A DNA stretch of 52,438 bases from an uncultured Bacilli bacterium (GCA_934179675.1 CAKPQS010000006.1:1-52438), one strand, 5' to 3'; positions 8,324 to 18,165 are shown, counted from the first letter of the stretch. Made by a program: numbers and translations. The notes: generated by a model from the letters alone, not told the origin.

Positions 8324-10018
8324 ATGGATGTAAAAACAAAAAATCAAAGCAAAAAGGATAACGAAACATACTATGCTATATATAGTAGAAAGTCAAAATT
8401 TACTGGTAAAGGTGACAGTATAGAAAACCAAATAGAATTATGCAAAAATCAGTTAATAAATAAATACAATATTGATGAAAAAAATATTAAAGTATATCAG
8501 GATGAGGGATTTACTGGATATAATACCAATAGACCACAATTTCAAGAAATGATGAAAGATATACGAAATAAAAAAATTAAATGCATTATTGTATATAGAT
8601 TAGATAGAATTAGTCGTAATGTTGCTGATTTTTGTAATCTTAAGAATGAATTTTTAAAATATAATGTAGACTTTATATCAGTAACCGAAAACTTTGATAC
8701 CTCTACTCCAATGGGATCTGCAATGCTTATGATATCATCCGTATTTGCTCAACTAGAAAGAGATACAATTGCTGAAAGAATAAAAGATAATATGTATGAA
8801 CTTGCAAAAACAGGAAGATGGCTTGGTGGTAATACTCCTCTTGGGTATAAATCACAAAAAATAGAAAACCTATCAATTGATGGTAAAAAAAGAAGTTTAT
8901 ACAAACTTGAAATAATACCTGAAGAAGCAGAAATTATTAAACTTATATGGAATAAAATGTGTGAATTAAAAGGATTAGGAAAATTAGAATCATACTTGTT
9001 ACAACAGGGAATCAAGACAAGAAATGGAAATAATTTTACAAGATTTTCACTAGTAACTATTCTTAAAAATCCTGTTTATGCAATAGCAGATGAAAAAATT
9101 AAACATTTCTTTGAAAAAATGAATGTTACGATTTATGAAAGTGAAGAAATAAAGTGTGATGGTAAAAATGGTTTAATGGCATATAATAAACGAGAAGAAA
9201 TGGTTGGAAGAACTAAAACTTATAAAGATGTTTATGAATGGATTATAGCTATTGGAAAACATGATGGAATAATATCAAGTGAACAGTTTATTCAAGTTTG
9301 GAATTTAATAGAAAGTAATAAAGATAAAAGATGTAGAACCCCTCAACAAAACACTTCAATATTATCTGGTATTATTAAATGTAAACACTGTGGAAGTTAT
9401 ATGCGACCAAGACTACGAAATTTAATAGCACCTAATGGGGAAAGAAACTTTTCTTATCTTTGTGAACTTAAAGATAAGAGTCGAAAACAATTATGCAAAT
9501 GTAAAAATATAAATGGTATAGAAACCGACAAATTAGTTATACAAAAGATTAAAGAATTAACATTACCAACAAGCGATTTTATGAAAAGATTAAAATTAAT
9601 TGCTGATGGTAAAGAAAAAGAAACTACAAAAAAACAAAATGAATTACAAACTTTAAATGCTACACTAACTAGGAATAAAATGAAAATCGAATCATTAATT
9701 GATAGAATGGCAATTATTGATTCTGAGTTAATTAGTGATGTAGCATTACAAATAAAAGATTTAAAATCTAAAAACATTGAAATGGAAAAAAGAGTTGATG
9801 AATTAACAAAAGAAGTAAATCGAGAAATGGATCAAAGAGAAATTGCTTCACTTGCATTAGATATGATAGATAAATATATGAGTTCGTTTGATACATTAGA
9901 TATTGTTGATAAACGAATTATGATTAAATTATTAGTAAGTTCTGTTGAATCAGATGGAGATAATGTCTATATAAATTATATAGGCAGTTCTAATACAGCA
10001 ATGTGTCCTCGAAGTTAG
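8324..10018 (+). CDS. Large serine recombinase (integrase) of element 1
   Basis: A 564-residue site-specific recombinase that should integrate and excise element 1. The N-terminal resolvase domain has the catalytic serine in YSRKS (about residue 23), YQDEGFTGYNTNRPQFQEMM, VYRLDRISRN and AQLERDTIAERI. It is followed by a recombinase DNA-binding domain (TPLGYKS to ILKNPVYA), a zinc-ribbon domain with CKHC and a second cysteine pair CELK...CKC, then a coiled coil (about 435-520), the order seen in phiC31/TnpX-like integrases. A GGATGG site precedes the ATG. The stop codon is 1 bp before the right attachment core. The frame is intact, so it is probably functional. A recombination directionality factor was not identified. 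Confidence 0.93.
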   Translation: MDVKTKNQSKKDNETYYAIYSRKSKFTGKGDSIENQIELCKNQLINKYNIDEKNIKVYQDEGFTGYNTNRPQFQEMMKDIRNKKIKCIIVYRLDRISRNVADFCNLKNEFLKYNVDFISVTENFDTSTPMGSAMLMISSVFAQLERDTIAERIKDNMYELAKTGRWLGGNTPLGYKSQKIENLSIDGKKRSLYKLEIIPEEAEIIKLIWNKMCELKGLGKLESYLLQQGIKTRNGNNFTRFSLVTILKNPVYAIADEKIKHFFEKMNVTIYESEEIKCDGKNGLMAYNKREEMVGRTKTYKDVYEWIIAIGKHDGIISSEQFIQVWNLIESNKDKRCRTPQQNTSILSGIIKCKHCGSYMRPRLRNLIAPNGERNFSYLCELKDKSRKQLCKCKNINGIETDKLVIQKIKELTLPTSDFMKRLKLIADGKEKETTKKQNELQTLNATLTRNKMKIESLIDRMAIIDSELISDVALQIKDLKSKNIEMEKRVDELTKEVNREMDQREIASLALDMIDKYMSSFDTLDIVDKRIMIKLLVSSVESDGDNVYINYIGSSNTAMCPRS

Positions 10019-10019
10019 G

Positions 10020-10027
10020 GTAGCAGA
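10020..10027 (+). repeat. Right attachment core of element 1
   Basis: Second copy of GTAGCAGA, immediately after the recombinase stop codon and in frame with the substrate-binding protein remainder. Confidence 0.8.
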
Positions 10028-10904
10028 AGTTACACATTCCGTATTTTACACTCCACAATACATTGCTCATGCTTTAGGATATTTTGAAGATGAAGGACTT
10101 GATGTTGAGATAATATTAACTGCAGGTGCTGATAAAGTTACAGCTGCTGTTTTATCTGGTGATGTTCAAATTGGTTTTTGTGGAAGTGAAGCAACAATAT
10201 ATGTATATAATGGAGGAGAAAAAGATTATTTAGTAAATTTTGCTGGTCTTACTAAAAGAGATGGTAGTTTTATTGTAGCACGAGAAAAAATAGACAATTT
10301 TACTATAAGTTCTTTAAAAAATTCTTATATAATTGGTGGAAGAAAAGGCGGAATGCCTGAAATGACACTTGAATATATTCTAAAAAAACATAATATTATT
10401 CCCAACAAAGATGTAACTATTGATACATCTATTGCTTTTGCGGGTATGCAAGGTGCATTTATTGGCGGTACTGGTGATTTTGTTACCTTATTCGAACCTA
10501 ATGCTTTAGCAGTTGAAAAAAATAATTTTGGCTATGTTGTTGCTTCTTTAGGTGAATTAGGTGGTGAAGTTCCATATACTGTATATAATGCTAGAAAATC
10601 TTATATTGAAAATAATAAAGATGTAATTAAAGGTTTTACTAAAGCGATTCAAAGAGGAATTGATTACGTTAAAGATCATAATTCTGAAGAAATAGCAAAA
10701 ACAATATTAAATTATTTTCCAGATGTATCTTTAAGCGATTTAACAACAATTGTTGATAGATATAAAAGTATTGATTCTTGGTATGATAATACTTTAATTA
10801 CAGAAGAAAATTTTAATCATGTCCAAGAAATAATGGAAGAAGCTGGAGAATTAAATAAAAGAGTTCCATATAAAGATTTAGTTAATGTTAGTTTTAGTAA
10901 ATAA
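10020..10904 (+). pseudogene. 3' fragment of NitT/TauT-type ABC substrate-binding protein
   Basis: Carries 294 codons of a periplasmic-type binding protein of the SsuA/ThiY/NMT1 class, lacking the signal segment. Family features: VAEVTHSVFYTPQYIAHALG at the start, YFEDEGLDVEI, GDVQIGFCGSEATIYVY, then GGRKGGMPEMTLEYILKK. It should capture a small organic ligand (a sulfonate, thiamine precursor or similar) for the ATPase and permease encoded at 19954 onwards; the ligand cannot be told. An internal ATG at 10353 opens a 183-codon frame, but that is not the natural start. The true 5' end is at 3313-3422. Codon use matches the backbone. It is intact apart from the insertion, so excision would restore it. 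Confidence 0.85.
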
Positions 10905-10927
10905 AAGTTTGCATAATGCAAGCTTTT
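10904..10927 (+). terminator. Terminator of the substrate-binding protein gene
   Basis: AAAAGTTTGCAT pairs with ATGCAAGCTTTT right after the stop codon; the 3' arm doubles as a short T run. Confidence 0.65.
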
Positions 10928-10947
10928 AAATTGCTTAAATACATTAC

Positions 10948-10976
10948 TTGACTTTACCATATAAAGAATGTAGAAT
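10948..10976 (+). promoter_or_regulatory. Promoter of the ligase gene
   Basis: TTGACT, a 17-bp spacer and TAGAAT, ending 23 bp before the ligA start codon. Confidence 0.65.
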
Positions 10977-10999
10977 TAAATTAGCGATTGGAGATTTAA

Positions 11000-12940
11000 A
11001 TGGATAAAAAAATAGATAGAATTAAAGAATTAATAGAAATTTTAAATAAAGCATCTTTCTTTTATTATCAAAAAAGTACACCAATGATGACTGATTATGA
11101 ATATGATAAATTATATGATGAACTTGTATCATTAGAAAAAGAAACAAATATGATTTTTTCTAATAGCCCTACTATTAATATCGAACCAACAATATCAAAT
11201 GAATTAGAAAAAATGACTCATCCTCATCCTATGCTTTCACTTGCAAAAACTAAAAATACTGACGATTTAGTATCTTTTATTGGAAATCAAGAAGGATTAC
11301 TATCATGGAAACTTGATGGTTTAACTATTGTTTTGACTTATGAAGATGGAAAACTTATAAGCGGTGTCACAAGAGGAAATGGAATTATAGGAGAAGTTGT
11401 AACAGAAAATGTTAAAAAATTTAAAAACATTCCTTATACAATTAATTATAAAGGAAAACTGGTTTTAAGGGGTGAGGCTATAATTAAATATTCTGATTTT
11501 GAAAAAATGAATATGGATAATGAATATAAAAATCCAAGGAATTTATGCTCTGGATCTGTTAGACAATTAGATAGTTCTATAACTGCTCAAAGAAATGTAA
11601 ATTGTATTATATTTGCTTTGATAGAGGCAAGTACACCATTATCTAATTATAAAGATGAGAATTTTAAATGGTTAAAAACATTGGGATTTGATACTGTTGA
11701 ATATGTTAAAGTTAATAAAAATAATTTAAAAAATGAAGTTTTAAATTATAAAGAAAAAATTAAAACTTATGATATTCCTTCTGATGGATTAGTTCTTACA
11801 TATAATAATATAAAATATAGCAATAGTTTAGGAACAACTGCTAAATATCCCAAACATTCTATTGCTTTTAAATGGCAAGATGAAACTGCTAAAACTATTT
11901 TAAGAAATGTAGATTGGATGGCTTCTAGAACAGGTTTAATTAATCCTGTTGCTGTATTTGATCCTGTTGAACTTGAAGGAACAATTGTATCAAGAGCTTC
12001 ACTTCATAATATATCTATTTTAAGAGAATTAAAAATAGGACTTAATGATGAAATTGAAGTTTATAAAGCTAATATGATAATACCTCAAATTGCAAATAAT
12101 ATTACATGCAGTAATAATTTAGTTATTCCTGATAAATGTCCTGTTTGTAATCATAAAACAGAAATTATAAATAACAATGGAATTGAATATTTATATTGTA
12201 CAAATGAATTTTGTTTTGCTAAATTTATGAAAAGATTAAGTTTATTTGTTAGCAGAAATGCAATGAATATAGAAGGTATTTCAGAAGCTATTTTAAGTAA
12301 ACTTATTAATGAAAATATGGTTAAAACTTATGCTGATTTATATAACCTTTCTACTTATAAAGATAGAATAATTAATTTTGAGGGATTTGGTAAAAAATCT
12401 TATAATAATTTAATTGAAGCAATTGAAAAATCAAGAAAAGTTAAACTTGCTAATTTTATATATTCTCTTGGTATTCCTGATATTGGTTTATCACGAGCTA
12501 AACTTATTTGTAATAAATTCAATAATGACATTAATATAATATCAAATTTATCTTATAACAAATTAAGTTCAATTGTTGGTGTTGGTGATGTTATTGCTCA
12601 AGAATGGATTGATACATTTAAAAATCCTGATTTCATTTCAGAGTATAATAAAATAAGAAAAGAAATTATTTTAATTGATAATATCAATAATAAATCAACA
12701 TTAAAAAATAAAACATTTGTTATAACTGGTGGCGTTAATAAATTTAAAAACAGAGATGAATTAATCGAGTTTATTGAATCATGTGGAGGAAAAGTTGTTA
12801 AAGCAATTTCCAATAATGTTAATTTTTTAATTAACAATGATATTAATTCTACTTCTTCCAAAAATACAAAGGCTAAAGAATTAGGTGTTAAGATTATTTC
12901 GGAAGATGAATTATTAAAAATGAGCGAAAAAAAACTATAG
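11000..12940 (+). CDS. ligA: NAD+-dependent DNA ligase, divergent LigA
   Basis: A 646-residue ligase that seals DNA nicks using NAD+. Domains in order: Ia region (YYQKSTPMMTDYEYDKLYDEL), adenylation domain with the active-site lysine in WKLDG (about residue 103; the usual motif is KxDG), RGEAIIKYSDFEKMN, NPRNLCSGSVRQLD, OB fold with RASLHNISILRELKIGLNDEI, a four-cysteine zinc finger (CPVC and CTNEFC), helix-hairpin-helix repeats (IEGISEA, FEGFGKKS, IVGVGDV) and a C-terminal BRCT domain (KTFVITGGVNKFKNRDELIEFIE). Several blocks differ from housekeeping LigA, for instance SWKLDGL for EPKIDGL. It may be a second ligase copy, as some Bacillota carry; this window cannot say. It has its own promoter, a GGAG ribosome binding site and a terminator. 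Confidence 0.92.
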   Translation: MDKKIDRIKELIEILNKASFFYYQKSTPMMTDYEYDKLYDELVSLEKETNMIFSNSPTINIEPTISNELEKMTHPHPMLSLAKTKNTDDLVSFIGNQEGLLSWKLDGLTIVLTYEDGKLISGVTRGNGIIGEVVTENVKKFKNIPYTINYKGKLVLRGEAIIKYSDFEKMNMDNEYKNPRNLCSGSVRQLDSSITAQRNVNCIIFALIEASTPLSNYKDENFKWLKTLGFDTVEYVKVNKNNLKNEVLNYKEKIKTYDIPSDGLVLTYNNIKYSNSLGTTAKYPKHSIAFKWQDETAKTILRNVDWMASRTGLINPVAVFDPVELEGTIVSRASLHNISILRELKIGLNDEIEVYKANMIIPQIANNITCSNNLVIPDKCPVCNHKTEIINNNGIEYLYCTNEFCFAKFMKRLSLFVSRNAMNIEGISEAILSKLINENMVKTYADLYNLSTYKDRIINFEGFGKKSYNNLIEAIEKSRKVKLANFIYSLGIPDIGLSRAKLICNKFNNDINIISNLSYNKLSSIVGVGDVIAQEWIDTFKNPDFISEYNKIRKEIILIDNINNKSTLKNKTFVITGGVNKFKNRDELIEFIESCGGKVVKAISNNVNFLINNDINSTSSKNTKAKELGVKIISEDELLKMSEKKL

Positions 12941-12961
12941 ATTTTAAATCTATGGTTTTTA
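12935..12961. terminator. Bidirectional terminator between ligA and the secreted partner gene
   Basis: ATAGATTT pairs with AAATCTAT, flanked by A-rich and T-rich runs on either side; it serves the two convergent genes. Confidence 0.75.
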
Positions 12962-14683
12962 TTTAAACAAATTTTTAAGACGTTCCCAGAATGATATTTC
13001 TGTTTGTGCTACATTGTTTACTACTTTTTCTGGAACATAACTAACACTATCAATAACATAAATAAATTTTGTTGATCCATTTATTTTTTTGCTTTCTTGA
13101 ATTGTTTTATAATCATTACTTAATTTAGTTAAGGCTTTAATCCTTGCGCTTATACCTTTAACATCATTATTAACTAAATTACTAATATTTTTTATACCTT
13201 CATTATTATATTTAGTTATACCTGTTGATAATTCTTTTAGTCCATCATCTAATTTAACAATTCCTTCATATAATTCATTTAAAGATGAACTTATAGTATT
13301 AATTGAAGCCTCTTTTACTGAATTGGCAACTTCATTAGCAACACTTTTAGAAACAGTTTTTGAAGTTTCAAGTGCTGCATTTTCAGCTACTATTGGTGCA
13401 ACTGTTTTAGTTACTTTTTCAGCTGTATAACTTGATACATAACTTGATACATTTTTAGATGAATCACTTGCTGATTTAAGAGCAGCTGCTTTAACATATG
13501 CTAATGTTTTATCATTTGCAATTACTTGACAACTATTATTATCCCCCATTTGACATTTAACATAATCTTCATATTCACCTACTGATTTTAAATAATCAGT
13601 AACAGCATTTGTTACACTTGAACTTACAATATTAGTTATATTAGTAGTTACTTCATCACTAGTTGTTAAACTTGATGAAACAGTTTTCCATGTACTATTT
13701 GCTAATTGATTTTTATATTCATCAGTAAAATTTTTTTTAGTTTCTTTTTCTACTTTTGTACTTATTGCATCTAATTGTTTATCGGTTAATACATTTTTAT
13801 CATCTTTTAAATTTTTTAAACTATTTGCTAATTTTTCTCTTATTAATGAAGAACCATTATATAATTTTAATGTATTTTGTTCTATCAAATCAGTATTTTT
13901 TTGTAATGTATCTACTTTATTAACTAAATTATCAATTTTATCAAATATTTTTAAATCACTTGATTCAATTATTTTAGGTGTTATTACACTATAGATTGAA
14001 CCTAATTCAAAACATGTTGTATCATAACTTATTTTTATTGTATCTAAATCTTTAAAATTAGATATTTTTAAACTTTCATATAATCCTGGTGTACTAATAC
14101 CTACTATAAAATTTTTTGTACCATTTGATACTATTTTACCATTATTTATAGTTATATTACTTGATGTTTTTTCATTTATACTTGTTCCCATCATTACTAC
14201 AAATGGTGTATATAATGTTTCATAATTGCCATTAATCAATACATTATGTTTATCATTATTGATATATTTTATTGTAATATCAACTTTACCTTTTTTACCT
14301 AACATATCATTTATACTTGTTTCTTTTCCATCTAATTTATATGTTATTTTTAAAGTAACTGGTAAATTATTTTCATATTTACCTTGATAAAATATATCAT
14401 TCCCATTAGAATTCCACGTAATAGTAGAACCATCTATACTAAATTTTTCATCACCATTTAAATTGAATATTTCTTTTAGTTCTGTATAATCTTTTAAATC
14501 GTTTATTTTTTCATTATTAATTAAATGTTCATTTACATAAATACTTTTAACTTCTCCATTGTTTTCAATCTTACTATATACTGTTTCATCTCTTGTTAAA
14601 GCTTTTGTATTAATTGGTAAACTTACTAATAACATTGTTAATGCTAATGAAGCATTAGTTATTTTTACTAAATTTTTTTTCAT
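12959..14683 (-). CDS. Secreted partner protein of an MMPL exporter
   Basis: A 574-residue exported protein with signal peptide (residues 1-30, LALTMLLVSLPINTKA). An N-terminal beta-rich part of about 240 residues contains two families of short strands. It is followed by a long helical, Ser/Thr/Val-rich region (about 255-500) with repeated STKV, SSVTNAV and KSVANEVA patterns typical of the extended coiled domains of YhgE/Pip-like proteins. A short C-terminal segment ends FWERLKNLFK. The start at 14683 is chosen for the GAGGAAAAT site; the longer frame to 14701 starts before it. It overlaps the end of the MMPL gene by 29 bp, so the two are translationally coupled and probably act together at the envelope. 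Confidence 0.75.
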   Translation of the reverse strand: MKKNLVKITNASLALTMLLVSLPINTKALTRDETVYSKIENNGEVKSIYVNEHLINNEKINDLKDYTELKEIFNLNGDEKFSIDGSTITWNSNGNDIFYQGKYENNLPVTLKITYKLDGKETSINDMLGKKGKVDITIKYINNDKHNVLINGNYETLYTPFVVMMGTSINEKTSSNITINNGKIVSNGTKNFIVGISTPGLYESLKISNFKDLDTIKISYDTTCFELGSIYSVITPKIIESSDLKIFDKIDNLVNKVDTLQKNTDLIEQNTLKLYNGSSLIREKLANSLKNLKDDKNVLTDKQLDAISTKVEKETKKNFTDEYKNQLANSTWKTVSSSLTTSDEVTTNITNIVSSSVTNAVTDYLKSVGEYEDYVKCQMGDNNSCQVIANDKTLAYVKAAALKSASDSSKNVSSYVSSYTAEKVTKTVAPIVAENAALETSKTVSKSVANEVANSVKEASINTISSSLNELYEGIVKLDDGLKELSTGITKYNNEGIKNISNLVNNDVKGISARIKALTKLSNDYKTIQESKKINGSTKFIYVIDSVSYVPEKVVNNVAQTEISFWERLKNLFK

Positions 14684-16712
14684 ATTTTCCTCCTCTATCA
14701 AATATAAGCAATATTGATGGTAAAACTGTTATAACAACAAGCATACTAATAATTGCTCCTCTTGAAATTAACGTACATAAACTACCAACCATTTCTAGTT
14801 TTGAATAAATGCCAACACCAAATGTGGCTGCAAAGAAACATAATGCACTTATTAAAACACTTTTGCCATTATAGTTTAGTGTTTCAATCATAGCTTCTTT
14901 TTTATCTTTTGTTTTTCTTAAGTTTAAATAATTAGTAGTTATTAATATTGCATAATCTATAGTTGCACCTAACTGAATTGTACCTATAACAATTGGTGCG
15001 ACAAAAGGTAATGTTGTTCCTGTAAAATAAGCAATTGACATATTTATTATAATTGCGCCTTCAATAGTACAAATTAATAAGATTGGTAATCCTATACTTT
15101 TTAGAACAATACATAATACAATTAAAATACATATTATTGACGAATAATTGACGTTATTAAAATCAGTATCACTTATTTTAATTAAATCTTTCATAAGTGG
15201 TCCTTCACCTGCTACAATGGCATTTTTATCATATTTTTTAACAATTTCATTTATTACTTCTATTTGATCATTTAATTCATCACTTGCTACATCATATAAT
15301 GAATTTAATAATACCATTTCATAATTTTCACTTTTAAATACTTTAACCATTTTTTCTGGTAACATATTTTTTGATATACCAAGTTCTTTTAATTTAGATG
15401 ATGATAATACAAAGGAAACACCTTCAACTTTATTTAATTCATCAATCATATTTTGGACATCATTTGTTTTTGTTTCATTTGTAACTAATATTATTTCTGG
15501 ACTTACAATGTTATATTTTTCTTTTAGTATATTATTAGTACTTATACTTTCTAGTGTACTTGGAAGTGATGAATCTATTTTATAATAAACGTCTATTTTT
15601 TTATATCCTAAGTAACATGGAATTAATAAGATAACAAATATTATTAAAATAGATATTTTTTTATTTACAATAAATGTATTTAATTTATTAAAGTTTAGAT
15701 TTAATGTTTTATGTTTTGTTTTTTCTATTAAATTATCAAATTTTAATAGCAAGCATGGGAATAATGTTAATACACATATTACTCCTAATAAAACTCCTTT
15801 AGCCATTACTATTCCTAAATCAACTCCTAATGTTAATCTCATTGTACAAAGTACTAAAAATCCTACAATTGTTGTTAACGAGCTTCCGATAACGCTTGTA
15901 AATGTTTCTTTAATTGCTTCACTCATTGCTTCTTCTTTTGATTTGCCATTTTTTTTGCTTTCATAAGAATGATATAAGAATATTGAAAAGTCTGTTGTTA
16001 CACCTAATTGTAAAACTGCTACCAAGGCTTTTGTTATATAGGAAATATTACCCATAAATACATTTGATCCTAAATTAAATAGTATTGCTATTCCTATATT
16101 TGATAGTAATAATATTGGTACTATATATGAATCTAGTGAAACTAATAAAACTATAATACATAGCGCTACAGCGATTAATATGTATATAAATATTTCTTTT
16201 TCTGATAATTCCATTGTATCTAATACCATAGAACTCATACCACCTAATTTTAGGTTTGATATTTTTAAATTTCTTATATTTTTTATTGCATTTATAGTAT
16301 TTTCATTTGATGTTCCATCATTAAATGTAATAAATAATAAATTACTATTATCTTTATATAAATATTTTGTTATATCATTTGGTAATATACTTGCTGGTAT
16401 ATTAGTACCTATTAAATCATACAAAGAAATTACTTCATTTACTCCTTCTATTTGTTTGATTTTTTCTTCTAATTTTAATATTTCTTTACTGTTTAAGTTA
16501 TCAACAACAGCAATAGAATATGATCCCATATTAAAATCATCTGTTAATATGTTTTGACCTTTTATTGTTTCTATATCGCTTGGTAAATAAACTAAAATAT
16601 CATAATTGATTTTTGTTAATTTAATACCTATAAATGATACAAATAATAAAATGATAGTCATTATTAATATTAAGTTTGTATGTTTACATACAAAATCAGT
16701 AAATTTTTTCAT
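14655..16712 (-). CDS. MMPL/RND-family membrane exporter
   Basis: A 685-residue polytopic transporter with the internal duplication of the family: two halves, each with one N-terminal helix, a large outer domain and five further helices. Typical pieces are seen: LPSDIETIKGQNIL, then GVTTDFSIFLYHSY in the first half; LPSTLESISTNNILKEKYN and QLGATIDYAILITTNY in the second. The Asp in TTDF and TIDY lies where the proton-coupling aspartate of MMPL proteins is found. Its substrate may be a lipid or hydrophobic drug. The start at 16712 follows GGAGGGATAAA; a longer frame to 16766 lacks such a site. The TetR gene is divergent 178 bp away and is the likely regulator. Confidence 0.88.
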   Translation of the reverse strand: MKKFTDFVCKHTNLILIMTIILLFVSFIGIKLTKINYDILVYLPSDIETIKGQNILTDDFNMGSYSIAVVDNLNSKEILKLEEKIKQIEGVNEVISLYDLIGTNIPASILPNDITKYLYKDNSNLLFITFNDGTSNENTINAIKNIRNLKISNLKLGGMSSMVLDTMELSEKEIFIYILIAVALCIIVLLVSLDSYIVPILLLSNIGIAILFNLGSNVFMGNISYITKALVAVLQLGVTTDFSIFLYHSYESKKNGKSKEEAMSEAIKETFTSVIGSSLTTIVGFLVLCTMRLTLGVDLGIVMAKGVLLGVICVLTLFPCLLLKFDNLIEKTKHKTLNLNFNKLNTFIVNKKISILIIFVILLIPCYLGYKKIDVYYKIDSSLPSTLESISTNNILKEKYNIVSPEIILVTNETKTNDVQNMIDELNKVEGVSFVLSSSKLKELGISKNMLPEKMVKVFKSENYEMVLLNSLYDVASDELNDQIEVINEIVKKYDKNAIVAGEGPLMKDLIKISDTDFNNVNYSSIICILIVLCIVLKSIGLPILLICTIEGAIIINMSIAYFTGTTLPFVAPIVIGTIQLGATIDYAILITTNYLNLRKTKDKKEAMIETLNYNGKSVLISALCFFAATFGVGIYSKLEMVGSLCTLISRGAIISMLVVITVLPSILLIFDRGGKYEKKFSKNN

Positions 16713-16890
16713 TTTATCCCTCCAACACTTTATAATTCTATTACTTGAATAAAAAAAATAACACAAATATTTTTTATATTTTGTATGATAAACAACAAAA
16801 GTGTTAATATGTATTTATAAAAAACGACATTTTTGAAGTTATCTTTACTTTTGTTTAATAAAAAACTATAATATCTATAGGTGAGTGAAA

Positions 16891-17454
16891 ATGGATAAAA
16901 AAGATGATTTAAGAGTTGTTAAAACAAAAAAGGTTTTATATGAAGCTTTAATTGATTTAATGAAAACAAAGACTTTTGAAGAAATTAAAGTTTCTGATAT
17001 TTGTTCAATGGCTTTAATTAATAGATCTACTTTTTATGCTCATTATGAGGATAAATATGATTTATTGGTTGAATTTATTAATAGTTTAAAGGAAGAATTT
17101 ACAAATGAACTTGGAAAAAATAAAAATATTTTGAATACAAAAGAATATTATTTAGAAATGATTAGATTATTTTTAGATCATATTGAAAATAAAAGAGATA
17201 TTTATAGTGCAATTATGATAAATAATAGAAATAGTATTATGATGGATATTTTATCAAGTGTTGCTAATAATGAAGTTATAAAAAAAATGGAATCTAGTAA
17301 TGTTAGTACTAGTGTTCCATCTAATATTATTGCAAAATTTTATTTAGGTGGTGTTCTTAATTTAGGTATTGAATGGTTAAGAGATTCAAATAAATATACT
17401 AAAGAAGAAATTGTTAAATATTTGGAAATATTAATTCCAGAAAATGTTGAATGA
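16891..17454 (+). CDS. TetR/AcrR-family transcriptional regulator
   Basis: A 187-residue repressor. Residues 10-60 are the TetR helix-turn-helix (LYEALIDLMKTKTFEEIKVSDIC, then INRSTFYAHYEDKYDLL). The C-terminal ligand domain ends FYLGGVLNLGIEWLRDSNKYTKEEIVKYL, like the DhaS-type group. The start at 16891 follows AGGTGAGTGA; the frame also opens at a GTG two codons earlier. It is divergent from the MMPL operon, the classic layout of a local drug- or lipid-responsive switch. Short inverted arms CAAAAGT (16796) and ACTTTTG (16847) in the gap might be operators, but are too short and far apart to be sure. Confidence 0.9.
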   Translation: MDKKDDLRVVKTKKVLYEALIDLMKTKTFEEIKVSDICSMALINRSTFYAHYEDKYDLLVEFINSLKEEFTNELGKNKNILNTKEYYLEMIRLFLDHIENKRDIYSAIMINNRNSIMMDILSSVANNEVIKKMESSNVSTSVPSNIIAKFYLGGVLNLGIEWLRDSNKYTKEEIVKYLEILIPENVE

Positions 17455-17472
17455 CCTTTGAGTCATTTTTTT
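17449..17472 (+). terminator. Terminator of the TetR gene
   Basis: ATGAC pairs with GTCAT across a 6-nt loop that begins in the stop codon, followed by TTTTTTT. Confidence 0.8.
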
Positions 17473-18163
17473 ATATAAATATTCTTTGCTTTATTTCATC
17501 AAGTAATCTTTTATTATATGATATTATAAATGTCAATATACTTATAATTATAATTGGCAAAGAAGCATAAATTGACCATGTTAAGAATATTTTTTCTTTT
17601 ATAAACAAATCAATACAGCTTTCTATTACCAATAGTATTACCGATATTGATGAAAATGCAAATGTGAATCTTCTTAAAAAATTGTATTTTTTATTTCTAA
17701 ATATAAAAATACATAATATTATATATAACCATACTATAAATATAAATGGACATACCAAATATAAAAACCAATGTAATCCATTATTTAGATAAGCAATTAC
17801 AAACAGTAATCCTTCAGTTGATAATAATTCTATTATTAATGGAATGAACTTTTTTTTATACAATATAAATGATAATTTACTATCTAAATATATTATTGAC
17901 GCTACAACATAAATTGACCATGTAAAATTTTTAGTTATTATAAAATCACATAATACTGTAATTAATGCAACAACAAATAGTATTTCTGTTATTAACATAC
18001 ATAAATATTTAGTATTAATTTTATGATATTCTTCAACTATAGTTGAATATACTGGTTTATACTCATTATTTAATATATTGGGATTTATTACTCTAGTATT
18101 ACATAATGGACATACTTTTTCTGATTTTTTTAATTTTACTCCGCAGTTTACACAATATGACAT
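17471..18163 (-). CDS. Zinc-ribbon membrane protein (DUF6320-like)
   Basis: A 230-residue protein. The N-terminus is a zinc ribbon with CVNCGVKL and CPLCNTRV (residues 4-7 and 18-21). The rest is six or so membrane helices (about 50-70, 80-95, 105-125, 130-150, 165-185 and 195-215). It resembles DUF6320 proteins, which in other Bacillota sit beside condensation-domain acyltransferases, exactly as here (2 bp from the 18166-19425 gene). It probably assists or anchors that enzyme at the membrane; the mechanism is unknown. It ends convergent with the TetR gene. Confidence 0.75.
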   Translation of the reverse strand: MSYCVNCGVKLKKSEKVCPLCNTRVINPNILNNEYKPVYSTIVEEYHKINTKYLCMLITEILFVVALITVLCDFIITKNFTWSIYVVASIIYLDSKLSFILYKKKFIPLIIELLSTEGLLFVIAYLNNGLHWFLYLVCPFIFIVWLYIILCIFIFRNKKYNFLRRFTFAFSSISVILLVIESCIDLFIKEKIFLTWSIYASLPIIIISILTFIISYNKRLLDEIKQRIFI

Positions 18164-18165
18164 AT

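Larger units (their letters stand above)
3415..10027. mobile_element. Element 1: serine-recombinase integrative element, about 6.6 kb
   Basis: Its boundaries are set by the 8-bp direct repeat GTAGCAGA at 3415-3422 and 10020-10027. The flanks encode the two halves of one ABC substrate-binding protein. The large serine recombinase gene ends 1 bp before the right core, the usual arrangement for such elements. Rejoining the inner ends yields an attP with dyad symmetry (10 of 15 positions, by eye) around a central GA. Cargo: a decayed HTH gene, small proteins, a membrane-anchored metallopeptidase, an XRE regulator, a superoxide reductase and membrane proteins. No conjugation or replication genes are seen. 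Confidence 0.85.

Noticed and set aside
10353..10904. An independent 183-residue binding-protein gene
   Set aside because: The coding sequence continues in frame upstream to the attachment core at 10020, and its true start lies at 3313. The internal ATG has no convincing ribosome binding site.
16767..16890. Firm TetR operator in the divergent gap
   Set aside because: The only inverted arms (CAAAAGT and ACTTTTG) are 7 bp long and 44 bp apart, too weak in such AT-rich sequence.
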